Shown here: positions 1 to 7,062 of the stretch, piece after piece
Layout: each line of letters begins with the position of its first letter
Position numbering within the stretch: the first letter of the stretch is position 1
Assembly (NCBI GenBank): GCA_002408065.1
Contig: DHQI01000114.1
Coordinates: 1-14,125, forward strand
Origin: Bacteroidales bacterium UBA5342
Lineage (GTDB): Bacteria; Bacteroidota; Bacteroidia; Bacteroidales; UBA5342
Direction: 5' to 3'
Length of the DNA: 14,125 nucleotides
Notes under the pieces: generated by a model
Databases searched by the model: none
What the model saw: only the letters and a program-made list of their open reading frames with translations
Told to the model about the DNA's origin: nothing
Made by a program: the position numbers and the translations under genes

Positions 1-36
1 CCAATAGCAAAAAGCTAAAGGCAAAAAACAAAAATT

Positions 37-501
37 ATGACTTTAACACTCATCATTCTCTTTATCCTTGTTGGGTTATTTCTCATCTGGTTAGAATTTT
101 TTATCGTTCCCGGAATTACCGTAGCAGGTATTGGCGGTACGGTCATGATGCTGGGCGGTATTTATTATGCATACGCCAACGAAGGACGTACTACAGGACA
201 CCTTGTTTTATTGGCCTCAATTTTGGCTTTAGCGGTCTTACTTATGGTATCTTTTCGTGGAAAAACGTGGAAAAAAACAGCTCTTGAGACTAATGTGGAT
301 GGCGTAATAGAAGGCATCAATAAAGAAAAAATAAAAGCCGGTGACGAAGCCGTTTGTATCTCACGCCTGGCACCAATGGGTAAAATTATGGTCAATGGCG
401 AAATCGTAGAAGCTAAAAGCAAATTAGGATTTATCGACGAAAAAGTAAAAGTAAAAATCATAGAGGTTTATTCAACCAATGTACTTGTAGAGAAGGTCTA
501 G
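37..501 (+). CDS. Short NfeD-like membrane protein with C-terminal OB-fold
   Basis: A 154-residue protein of the NfeD family, membrane proteins that usually partner SPFH/flotillin-type scaffolds such as FloA or FloT. Three hydrophobic segments are visible (about residues 3-22, 26-47 and 55-74), with the glycine-rich turn VAGIGG between the first two. The C-terminal part (about 85-154) is a beta-rich NfeD OB-fold type domain with GDEAVCISRLAPMGKI and a final strand ending NVLVEKV. It lacks the N-terminal ClpP-like serine protease domain of long NfeD proteins, so it is the truncated class and not a protease. The ATG at 37 follows an A-rich leader without a clear Shine-Dalgarno sequence. The gene converges on the next gene. 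No SPFH gene follows it, although short NfeD genes are often beside one; a partner upstream of the window cannot be excluded. The family call is firm; the cellular role is inferred. Confidence 0.82.
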   Translation: MTLTLIILFILVGLFLIWLEFFIVPGITVAGIGGTVMMLGGIYYAYANEGRTTGHLVLLASILALAVLLMVSFRGKTWKKTALETNVDGVIEGINKEKIKAGDEAVCISRLAPMGKIMVNGEIVEAKSKLGFIDEKVKVKIIEVYSTNVLVEKV

Positions 502-577
502 AACAAGCCGAACTGAACATTAAAAATTGAGAATTAACCTGCTCATTATAATATTTTCACGACATCATTCACTCATC

Positions 578-619
578 AAAAACTGAGAACGCCCCAAAAG
601 CTCGTTTGCTTTCGGGGCG
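578..619 (-). terminator. Intrinsic terminator of the Spy/CpxP-like gene
   Basis: A 12-bp stem pairs 590-601 with 608-619 around a 6-nt loop. Read on the minus strand the only non-Watson-Crick pair is a G-U wobble; read on the plus strand it would be an A-C mismatch. On the minus strand the stem is followed by a run of five T (578-582). Both facts make it a minus-strand terminator for the gene ending at 660, though it may also stop some transcription from the convergent NfeD-like gene. Confidence 0.75.
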
Positions 620-659
620 CTCTGCCTCCCAATTACTAACGTTATTCACGTTAAGTCTC

Positions 660-1613
660 TTATATGCGACGCCCATGGTGCATTCTTGCATTTCCGCCTC
701 GTCTTCCTCGTTGGTCTTGTTTTGCTACGACCGTCATCAATTGCTCTTCAGTCAATACGTCACGCATTTCCAATCTCATCGCCATTTTTTGCTTGGCCAG
801 TTTTGTTTGAAGGGCAGAAAGCTCATCGATTGATTCTACCTTCGCTTCCGCATCTGCATTTTGAGCTTTTAGCAACTCTATTTCGCTTTGAGTTTCTTGT
901 ATACCCCAGAAGTGAGCTGTTTTGATTTCTGTCATTTTAGCTTGTTGCTCTTCAGTAAGATCGAGTCCAAAACCACGTCCTTGATTGAGGCCCTGACCAT
1001 TGCCGCGAAGTCCTCTATTGCCGTATTCTTGACCGCGACCTTGACCCATACCTTGCTTGTTGCCAGCTCTATTACCCTGTCCACGACCCTGAGCATAAGC
1101 TTGTTTCTGATGAGCTCCTTGTTTCACACCATTGCCTTGTCCACTACCTTGCATCTGGCCTTGTTGTGCAGTTTGCCCCTTACCCTGAGCATATCCCTGC
1201 CCGTTACGTGGGCGTTGACCTTGTCCTTGCCCCATTCCATTGCGCGGACCGTTAAGGTGTTGTCTGCCGGCAAATTGACCTTGACCGTCATTAGGACAAA
1301 TCTCTTTCATCTCACCGCGCAATGCTGCTGTATTCTTTAACATTTCTGTTTTTATAGCAGCCGTTGCGTCTATATTAGCATAAACGGCTTTCTCATCTAC
1401 AATCTTTTTAGAAAGTAAAGCATCTTGTTCTGCTTTTTTCACTCGTAACTCGTTACGTAATTCTTGCATTTTAGGAGCATACTTTTCTCGTACTTCCGTC
1501 ATTTGTTCTTTTTGCTCTTCTGTAAGTTGAGTTCTTTTAACTTGCGGTTGTGCAAAGATTCCTGTTGTTAGTGCCGATAGCATTAAAACGGCTATAAATT
1601 TTCTTGTTTTCAT
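660..1613 (-). CDS. Secreted Spy/CpxP-like protein with two LTEEQ modules and a Gly/Gln linker
   Basis: A 317-residue exported protein. Residues 1-21 form a signal peptide (MKTRKF, hydrophobic core, cleavage probably after FAQ), so it should act in the periplasm. Helical segments with the LTxxQ signature of the Spy/CpxP/CnrR (LTXXQ) family occur twice: LTEEQ at 30-34 opens a charged helical module to about 105, and LTEEQ at 219-223 and 287-291 bracket a second one. Between them (about 109-215) lies a low-complexity linker of GQG, NGQG and QGRG units. The C-terminus is basic (QRGRRGG, MHHGRRI). Family members are periplasmic chaperones or metal and envelope-stress sensors; chaperone activity here is inferred. 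The frame stays open upstream to 1739, but that extension overlaps the glycosyltransferase and would bury the signal peptide, so the ATG at 1611-1613 is chosen. A terminator follows the gene. Confidence 0.78.
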   Translation of the reverse strand: MKTRKFIAVLMLSALTTGIFAQPQVKRTQLTEEQKEQMTEVREKYAPKMQELRNELRVKKAEQDALLSKKIVDEKAVYANIDATAAIKTEMLKNTAALRGEMKEICPNDGQGQFAGRQHLNGPRNGMGQGQGQRPRNGQGYAQGKGQTAQQGQMQGSGQGNGVKQGAHQKQAYAQGRGQGNRAGNKQGMGQGRGQEYGNRGLRGNGQGLNQGRGFGLDLTEEQQAKMTEIKTAHFWGIQETQSEIELLKAQNADAEAKVESIDELSALQTKLAKQKMAMRLEMRDVLTEEQLMTVVAKQDQRGRRGGNARMHHGRRI

Positions 1614-1716
1614 CGTTTTTGAATTTAAAAGTTTGTAATAAATACACTTCTTCGAAACTGTTTCTGCGGGGTTAGACAGAAGCATTCCAGGTTTTATTCC
1701 AAGAAGAGGTGTTTTT

Positions 1717-2619
1717 TTACTTTTTTTTAAAAAAAGCAACAGAAAGGACTCCTAATTTATAGATATCAAACACTCTAAGGTTTGATAAACCACTAATTAG
1801 ATAGGCTTTAATAAGCGGTTGCGTTAAATAGAAACAAAGCCGAAATATAGGAATGATGCCAATTTTCTTCAACTTAAAAAAAAGACTTAGCAACTTATTA
1901 TTAGTAATAAAATCCGGATCGTAATCAATTCGTTCAATGATAAGCACCAAATTGCCCAATGATTTTTCTATTTTTTCAACAAACACCTTATTCACATCCA
2001 GATCCGCATTTAACACAGGATTGTATATATGTAATAAAGGCACCTTTTTCTTCATTAATGCAAAACCAAACAAAGTATCTTCGTGCCCATATTCCACTAA
2101 CGATTCATCAAAAGTTGTATGACAAAAAACAGATTTCTTTATTACTACATTACTCGTCATAAAAGAGCCATAAGGAGAAAGCATTCTTTTTTCCGGTAAA
2201 ATAGTCTCTCTTTGGTGTCCATTTTTCCACCTTAGATATTTATTTCTATCTGGTTTTTCCTCCGGATAAATACTTCCGCCACAAATAACGTCGTAATTTT
2301 TCTCAGACAAATAATAATAATAAATCATTAATAGGTTATCTGAAATGATTTGCGCATCGCAATCCAAAAATAACAAATAATCATATTTGGCATATTTGAG
2401 AAAAAGATTTCTAATCTTCGAACGTCCAACGTTAGCCTCTAACTTGTAATATTGATATTGACTACAGACTGGTTCATTTAAAATCTTATACTTACTTTCC
2501 GAATCATCATCTATCAATATCAGCTCAGTAGAGAAGCTTACCTGATCCATTTGTTTTTTTAGATCAGTAACAAGTTTCGTCACATTTTGATTATAAATAG
2601 GAATACAAATAGATAACAT
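1717..2619 (-). CDS. Family 2 glycosyltransferase
   Basis: A 300-residue GT-A fold, GT2-type glycosyltransferase that probably transfers a sugar from a nucleotide-sugar donor to a surface glycan. It starts with the typical first strand MLSICIPIYNQN, followed by IDDDS (36-40), the NVGRSKIRN segment (63-71), the metal/donor-binding motif DCD within LLFLDCDAQ (82-90), and an acidic acceptor-side motif YGHEDTLFGF (177-186) containing the expected catalytic-base ED. The C-terminal 60 residues are hydrophobic and basic without a clear transmembrane helix, suggesting peripheral membrane association. It ends in FFKKK, encoded by a T8A7 homopolymer tract. The gene is AT-rich (about 30% G+C in one sampled 60-base line, against about 42% in a lysS line) and stands alone without other glycan genes, which hints at acquisition. 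Donor and acceptor cannot be told from the sequence. Confidence 0.85.
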   Translation of the reverse strand: MLSICIPIYNQNVTKLVTDLKKQMDQVSFSTELILIDDDSESKYKILNEPVCSQYQYYKLEANVGRSKIRNLFLKYAKYDYLLFLDCDAQIISDNLLMIYYYYLSEKNYDVICGGSIYPEEKPDRNKYLRWKNGHQRETILPEKRMLSPYGSFMTSNVVIKKSVFCHTTFDESLVEYGHEDTLFGFALMKKKVPLLHIYNPVLNADLDVNKVFVEKIEKSLGNLVLIIERIDYDPDFITNNKLLSLFFKLKKIGIIPIFRLCFYLTQPLIKAYLISGLSNLRVFDIYKLGVLSVAFFKKK

Positions 2620-2645
2620 TGGCGACTTATTTCTTCATAGAAAGC

Positions 2646-2653
2646 CAAAAATA
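2646..2653 (-). promoter_or_regulatory. Possible -7 element upstream of the glycosyltransferase
   Basis: The minus strand reads TATTTTTG, a full match to the Bacteroidota -7 consensus TAnnTTTG, 27 bases before the ATG. No TTTG is present at the -33 distance, and an A/T-rich octamer of this kind can occur by chance. Confidence 0.35.
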
Positions 2654-2734
2654 GTCCCTTTAGTTGAGTCTGCCTAATTTTAGATGATAGCGTTGCTGTA
2701 TACGAGACTTCAGGAAACATCTTGAATCCCTATT

Positions 2735-2787
2735 ACCCTGCCACCTTGTTAGCTCGAAACCCTGTCACCTTGAAACCCAATTAGCTC
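2735..2787. repeat. Short imperfect direct repeat upstream of lysS
   Basis: ACCCTGCCACCTTG (2735-2748) recurs as ACCCTGTCACCTTG (2759-2772), offset by 24 bases with one difference. The interleaved words TTAGCTC (2750-2756 and 2781-2787) and GAAACCC (2756-2762 and 2772-2778) also recur. The tract is richer in C than the flanking intergenic DNA and lies just before the lysS promoter. Confidence 0.6.
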
Positions 2788-2810
2788 ATACATTCTACCC
2801 ATATTTTCCT

Positions 2811-2818
2811 TATCTTTG
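2811..2818 (+). promoter_or_regulatory. -7 promoter element of lysS
   Basis: TATCTTTG followed by CA is the most typical form of the Bacteroidota TAnnTTTG element. It lies 35 bases before the lysS ATG, giving a short leader of roughly 30 nt. A -33 TTTG at the usual spacing is not evident. Confidence 0.6.
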
Positions 2819-2853
2819 CACACTTTTTGAATGGAAAATTAGATTAAAATCAA

Positions 2854-4584
2854 ATGATAACACCCGCACAACGATTAGAACTCAGCGAACAGGAAATATT
2901 ACGTCGTGAGAGTTTAGAAGCATTAAAAGAGTTGGGAATCAACCCTTATCCTGCCGAAAAATATGACATAAGCCACAGCTCAACCGAGATAAAAGAAAGA
3001 TTTAATGATGATGAAGATTTTGGTGAAGTATCCATAGCCGGCCGTATTATGGGACGGCGCATTATGGGTAAAGCTTCTTTTGCCGAAATGCTCGACGGAT
3101 CTGGTCGTATTCAACTATACGTTAACCGTGATGAGCTCTGCCCGGGTGAAGATAAAACACTTTACAACACCGTTTTCAAAAAATTGCTTGACATCGGTGA
3201 CTTTGTTGGTGTAACAGGAAAAGTTTTCCGCACACAAATGGGCGAAATATCGGTAGAAGTTAAGACTTTAACCGTACTTTCAAAAGCCATTAAGCCATTA
3301 CCAATCGTTAAAGAAAAAGATGGACAAGTGTACGACTCTTTTTCTGACCCTGAATTACGTGCCCGTCAACGTTATGTAGACTTGGTAGTAAATGCTGGAG
3401 TCAAAGAAACGTTTGTTAAGCGTACTAAAATTATCAATTCTATCCGTAGCTTCTTCAACGAAAAAGGGTATTTGGAAGTGGATACTCCTGTGCTACAGCC
3501 TATACCAGGCGGTGCAGCAGCACGTCCGTTTATTACGCACCACAACACCTTGGATATCCCTCTTTACTTGCGCATAGCCAACGAGCTCTATCTCAAACGG
3601 TTGATAGTGGGTGGTTTTGACGGTGTATACGAATTCTCACGTAACTTCCGTAACGAAGGAATGGACCGCACCCATAACCCTGAGTTTACAGCAATGGAAA
3701 TCTATGTGGCCTACAAGGACTACAACTGGATGATGGACTTCACCGAAGCCATGCTTGAACGCGTTGCTTTAGATGTAAACGGTAGCACCACTATGAAAGT
3801 GGGTGATCAAGAAATTAATTTCCAACGCCCCTTTAAGCGTATTTCTATGATTGACGCTATCAAAGAACACACCGGCATAGACATCAATGGTATGGATGTG
3901 CCTCAGCTACGCGAAGTATGCGATAAGCTGGAGGTGGAAATCGACGATACAATGGGAAAAGGTAAATTGATTGATGAAATATTTGGGGAGAAATGTGAGC
4001 ATACTTACATACAGCCAACCTTCATAACCGACTACCCTGTGGAGATGTCACCGTTGTGTAAAAAACACCGGGAAGATCCTGAATTGACGGAACGTTTTGA
4101 ATTGATGATCAATGGAAAAGAAATTGCAAATGCATATTCCGAGCTAAATGATCCTATCGATCAGTTAGAACGTTTTCAAGAGCAAATGAAACTGGCTGAT
4201 AAAGGTGACGACGAAGCGATGTTTATCGATATGGACTTTGTGCGCTCTCTGGAATATGGTATGCCGCCAACCTCAGGTATGGGAATAGGCATAGACCGTT
4301 TGGTAATGCTTATTACCGGCATGGAAACCATTCAGGATGTTTTACTTTTTCCACAGATGCGTCCTGAAAAAGGGGCTGAAAAAGATGCCGTTTCGAAATA
4401 TACCGAAGCAGGTATTCCTGAAGATTGGGTCGCCGTTATTCAAAAAGCTGGTTACCGTACTTTGAGCAGCCTGAAAGATGCTAAACCAGGAAAATTACAC
4501 CAAGAAGTTTGCGGACTAAACAAAAAACACAAACTAGGCTTAACAAATCCTAAACTGGATGAAGTTGAAGGCTGGTTAGCATAA
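2854..4584 (+). CDS. lysS: Lysine--tRNA ligase (class II)
   Basis: A 576-residue cytoplasmic lysyl-tRNA synthetase, which attaches lysine to tRNA-Lys using ATP. An N-terminal OB-fold anticodon-binding domain (about 55-145, with SIAGRIMGRRIMGKASFAEM) is followed by the class II catalytic core. Motif 1 leads to TPVLQPIPGGAAARPF (211-226). Motif 2 is visible as RNFRNEGMDRTHNPEF (263-278), and motif 3 as GMGIGIDRLVMLITG (475-489), ending at LLFPQMRPE. Lysine-site features such as EYGMPPTSGMG are intact. After the core there is an extra C-terminal segment of about 70 residues (507-576, with GIPEDWVAVIQKAGYRTLSSL) that the roughly 505-residue E. coli enzyme lacks; it resembles a helix-hairpin-helix-like module. 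A probable terminator follows before gpsA. Confidence 0.97.
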   Translation: MITPAQRLELSEQEILRRESLEALKELGINPYPAEKYDISHSSTEIKERFNDDEDFGEVSIAGRIMGRRIMGKASFAEMLDGSGRIQLYVNRDELCPGEDKTLYNTVFKKLLDIGDFVGVTGKVFRTQMGEISVEVKTLTVLSKAIKPLPIVKEKDGQVYDSFSDPELRARQRYVDLVVNAGVKETFVKRTKIINSIRSFFNEKGYLEVDTPVLQPIPGGAAARPFITHHNTLDIPLYLRIANELYLKRLIVGGFDGVYEFSRNFRNEGMDRTHNPEFTAMEIYVAYKDYNWMMDFTEAMLERVALDVNGSTTMKVGDQEINFQRPFKRISMIDAIKEHTGIDINGMDVPQLREVCDKLEVEIDDTMGKGKLIDEIFGEKCEHTYIQPTFITDYPVEMSPLCKKHREDPELTERFELMINGKEIANAYSELNDPIDQLERFQEQMKLADKGDDEAMFIDMDFVRSLEYGMPPTSGMGIGIDRLVMLITGMETIQDVLLFPQMRPEKGAEKDAVSKYTEAGIPEDWVAVIQKAGYRTLSSLKDAKPGKLHQEVCGLNKKHKLGLTNPKLDEVEGWLA

Positions 4585-4599
4585 AAAAGTGTAAATTAT

Positions 4600-4648
4600 A
4601 AATGCGGAAATGAGTAAATTACTTGCACATTACCGCATTTTGTTATTT
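4600..4648 (+). terminator. Probable terminator between lysS and gpsA
   Basis: The outer arms AAATGCGG (4600-4607) and CCGCATTT (4633-4640) pair perfectly. Inside, AATG pairs with CATT and AGTA with TACT around an AAT loop, with small bulges. A T-rich stretch (TTTTGTTATTT) follows. The hairpin lies in the lysS-gpsA gap and supports starting gpsA at 4677, not at an upstream in-frame codon inside the hairpin. Confidence 0.55.
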
Positions 4649-4676
4649 ATTCATTTTTCATTTATTCATTGACACC

Positions 4677-5675
4677 ATGGAAGCAAGTAAAGCAAGAGTA
4701 GCAGTTATAGGCGGAGGTAGTTGGGCTACAGCTATAGCAAAGATGCTGATGGAAAACGAAGCAGAGATCAATTGGTACCTGCGTTCGGACGAGAACATCA
4801 AGCGTTTTATGCAGCTACATCACAATCCCGGTTATTTGTCAACGGTCTTTTTTGATATCAACCGTATCAATTTCACCTCTGACCTAAACAAAGCGATAAA
4901 AAACTCCGAGATTCTTGTTTTTGCTGTACCATCCCCATTCCTGAAATCACATCTGGAAAAGTTAACGGTTAGCCTTAAAGATAAAATAATAATCTCTGCT
5001 ATAAAGGGTATTGTACCCGATGAAAATATGGTAATGGGAGAGTATTTTGAACAATTCTACAATGTAGCCAAAGATAAATTTGCCGTTATAGCAGGGCCTT
5101 GTCATGCCGAAGAGGTAGGCATGGAACGCTTATCATACATCACAGTAGGCTGCGCTGACCGCGAAAATGCACGAAAAATCAGCCAGCTATTTGAATGCCG
5201 CTACGTGAATACTTCAATCACCGATGATGCCATCGGCGCTGAGTATTCTGCTGTAATGAAAAACGTCATTGCACTGGCCTGCGGTATATGTCACGGCCTT
5301 AAATTTGGTGACAACTTCCAGTCCGTTTTAGTTAGTAATGGCATTCAAGAGATTGAACGTTTCCTTGACACGGTTCATCCTGGTGTACGCGACACTAAAG
5401 ACTCTGTTTATCTGGGCGACCTTTTGGTAACTGCTTACTCGCAATTTTCCCGTAATCGCACCTTCGGAACGATGATTGGACGTGGTTATTCGGTAAAAAA
5501 CGCCATGATGGAAATGATTATGATTGCCGAGGGCTACTACGGCGTGAAATGTATTAAGGAGATCAACGAAAAATACAAGGTGGTTATGCCTATTACTGAT
5601 TCAGTGTATAACATTATCTATGAACGTATTTCTCCGGCTATTGAAATGAAGCTATTGACGGATCATTTGAGATAA
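4677..5675 (+). CDS. gpsA: Glycerol-3-phosphate dehydrogenase [NAD(P)+]
   Basis: A 332-residue cytoplasmic enzyme that reduces dihydroxyacetone phosphate to sn-glycerol 3-phosphate, the precursor of glycerophospholipids. The Rossmann nucleotide-binding motif is IGGGSWATAIAKML (11-24). Further family signatures are FAVPSPFL (82-89), ISAIKGI with K110, AGPCHAEEV (139-147), the catalytic-lysine segment YSAVMKNVIALACGI (190-204, K195), and the GDNFQSVLVSNG block (211-222) corresponding to the substrate-binding region. Length matches the family (about 330-340). The ATG at 4677 is chosen because the Rossmann fold starts eight residues later and the upstream reading frame runs through the terminator hairpin. 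It follows lysS. In Bacteroides and Porphyromonas the usual next gene is pgi, but here a convergent nuclease-like gene follows. Confidence 0.95.
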   Translation: MEASKARVAVIGGGSWATAIAKMLMENEAEINWYLRSDENIKRFMQLHHNPGYLSTVFFDINRINFTSDLNKAIKNSEILVFAVPSPFLKSHLEKLTVSLKDKIIISAIKGIVPDENMVMGEYFEQFYNVAKDKFAVIAGPCHAEEVGMERLSYITVGCADRENARKISQLFECRYVNTSITDDAIGAEYSAVMKNVIALACGICHGLKFGDNFQSVLVSNGIQEIERFLDTVHPGVRDTKDSVYLGDLLVTAYSQFSRNRTFGTMIGRGYSVKNAMMEMIMIAEGYYGVKCIKEINEKYKVVMPITDSVYNIIYERISPAIEMKLLTDHLR

Positions 5676-5733
5676 AGCACCACTTCAATATACAGATAAG
5701 CTGAGCTTAGAAAAAAAACAACAAAGATTATTC

Positions 5734-5801
5734 TTCAAAAGGTGTGGACCATATAAACGCTTTTATAGACGTTAAATTGGACCCACAGAAACCTTTTTGA
5801 A
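5734..5801. repeat. Imperfect inverted repeat in the gpsA-nuclease gap
   Basis: The left arm (5734-5756, TTCAAAAGGTGTGGACCA onward) is mirrored by the right arm (about 5772-5801), whose complement reads TTCAAAAAGGTTTCTGTGGG and then TCCAATTTAA. The arms match over most of 23-30 bases with a four-base bulge. The result is a long imperfect hairpin between convergent genes. It could be a bidirectional terminator or the remnant of a small mobile repeat; no long T-run follows on either strand. Confidence 0.5.
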
Positions 5802-5830
5802 AATTAAAGACATAACACCCCTAAATATTG

Positions 5831-5859
5831 ATATCTTCAAGATATAGGAGTAATTTTTT
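5831..5859 (+). terminator. Possible terminator downstream of gpsA
   Basis: ATATCTT (5831-5837) and AAGATAT (5839-5845) form a perfect dyad around a single central C. A short purine-rich spacer and then six T (5854-5859) follow. The stem is AT-only and the centre base is too small for a loop, so the inner pairs must open; this makes it a weak candidate. It sits 156 bases after the gpsA stop. Confidence 0.35.
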
Positions 5860-5910
5860 ATCTCTCTGTGAGTCTCTCTTCCTCAGCGCATCTCTGCAAT
5901 ACCAACATCT

Positions 5911-6978
5911 CTACTTCCTCAATTCCAGCATCACCGGCAAATGGTCTGAATAGCCCCCGTGATATGTATAGCCTTGATAAGTCCGGTTAGGTTGCTGCCC
6001 CATGTAACGGTCATCAGGCTCCAGCAAGAAGTCTAAATCTTTGATGGACATGCCGTCTTTTGTTGTTGTCAGCCCTTGGCCTTCAAGTAAACCTTTGGAT
6101 ACAATGATGTGATCTATGATATCCCACTGCCCTTTGTATTTATGGCTCCCTTTGCCGGCATCTACCAGCGGCCAACTCAAGTTAACCAAGGCTTTTTCCG
6201 GCATATTATCACTATAACGCACAGCTCCTAAGGCTTCGACCAACGATGGCTCGTGCGCTGCATCATTAAGGTCACCCATAATAATGATTTTAGCCATCGG
6301 GTTAACAGCCATTATGCTATCTGTTCGTTTTTTTAGTGTTAGGGCAGCCGCTTTTCGCAAGGGTATTGTTTTCATCACACCACCATATTTCGACGGCCAG
6401 TGATTAACAAAAATGTGTAAAGTATCACCTCCCAACACCCCTTTACTATACAAGATGTCGCGTGAGCGAAAACCCGGATCGTTTGGTACTTCTACAGGGT
6501 AAAAATGGGTAGAAACAGGTGTATAGTGATCTTTTTGATAAAGCAACATGACATCGATACCACGCCGGTCTTGCGACTCCTGATGTAAATAGCCATAATT
6601 TTTATCTTTGAGAGGAGATGCTCTGGTGATTAAACGCCCTACAGCATCACTTTCCACTTCGCACAAACCTATGATGACAGGCAAATCCCAAGCTCCTGCT
6701 GTTAAAATCACTTTTCCTACTTTATCGTTCTTGTCGTACATACGGTACTCGTTCCAATTCTTTTTCCCTTTGGGTAAAAATTCTTCGTCAGCAGTATTCG
6801 GATTGTCTTCTACATCAAAATAATTCTCCACATTATAAAACATAACATTATACTTATCCACCTCTGCCACAGACTCCTCTAAGGCTTTAAGTGTTGTGTT
6901 GTGTTTTGTCGGAACCGTTTTATTAGAACAAGAAAATAAACTTAAAACGGATAAAAGTAAAAGAGTAAATCTGTACAT
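5911..6978 (-). CDS. Endonuclease/exonuclease/phosphatase superfamily lipoprotein
   Basis: A 355-residue protein of the DNase I-like (EEP) superfamily. It begins with a lipoprotein signal, MYRF then LLLLSVLSLFSC, with lipobox cysteine C17, so it is probably an outer-membrane or periplasmic lipoprotein. The superfamily's metal-dependent active site appears complete: NVEN (49-52), CEVE (106-109, E107), DRRGIDVMLLY (137-147), NHWPS (192-196, H193), GDLND (235-239), WDIIDH (285-290) and the terminal GGYSDHLP (341-348). It may hydrolyse nucleic acid or another phosphodiester; the substrate cannot be told, and nuclease annotation of this family is largely by fold. An ATG ten codons upstream (7008) is also downstream of the promoter, but the shorter start gives a more compact signal peptide. 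It converges on gpsA. Confidence 0.85.
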   Translation of the reverse strand: MYRFTLLLLSVLSLFSCSNKTVPTKHNTTLKALEESVAEVDKYNVMFYNVENYFDVEDNPNTADEEFLPKGKKNWNEYRMYDKNDKVGKVILTAGAWDLPVIIGLCEVESDAVGRLITRASPLKDKNYGYLHQESQDRRGIDVMLLYQKDHYTPVSTHFYPVEVPNDPGFRSRDILYSKGVLGGDTLHIFVNHWPSKYGGVMKTIPLRKAAALTLKKRTDSIMAVNPMAKIIIMGDLNDAAHEPSLVEALGAVRYSDNMPEKALVNLSWPLVDAGKGSHKYKGQWDIIDHIIVSKGLLEGQGLTTTKDGMSIKDLDFLLEPDDRYMGQQPNRTYQGYTYHGGYSDHLPVMLELRK

Positions 6979-7031
6979 TATAATTGTGTTTTGTTTCAAC
7001 TTCTGCATAACAAGAATTGGGAGAAAGGGTT

Positions 7032-7062
7032 CAAAGGTAAGCTAGCTATTCTACCTTACAAA
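7032..7062 (-). promoter_or_regulatory. Consensus Bacteroidota promoter for the EEP-family lipoprotein
   Basis: On the minus strand a perfect -33 TTTG (7059-7062) is followed by exactly 19 bases and a perfect -7 TACCTTTG (7032-7039). This is the best-matching full promoter in the window. Transcription would start near 7026, leaving about 50 nt of leader before the ATG at 6978. Confidence 0.65.

Noticed and set aside
888..1340. Ser/Leu/Thr-rich plus-strand frame
   Set aside because: It is antisense to the Gly/Gln linker of the Spy-like gene, where the repeated codons keep the opposite frame open by chance.
1614..1739. N-terminal extension of the Spy/CpxP-like protein to 1739
   Set aside because: It overlaps the end of the glycosyltransferase, is read from a homopolymer tract, and places a clear signal peptide in the protein interior.
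5860..5915. CT-rich tract after gpsA
   Set aside because: Looks like simple low-complexity sequence; no repeat unit, hairpin or frame could be supported.
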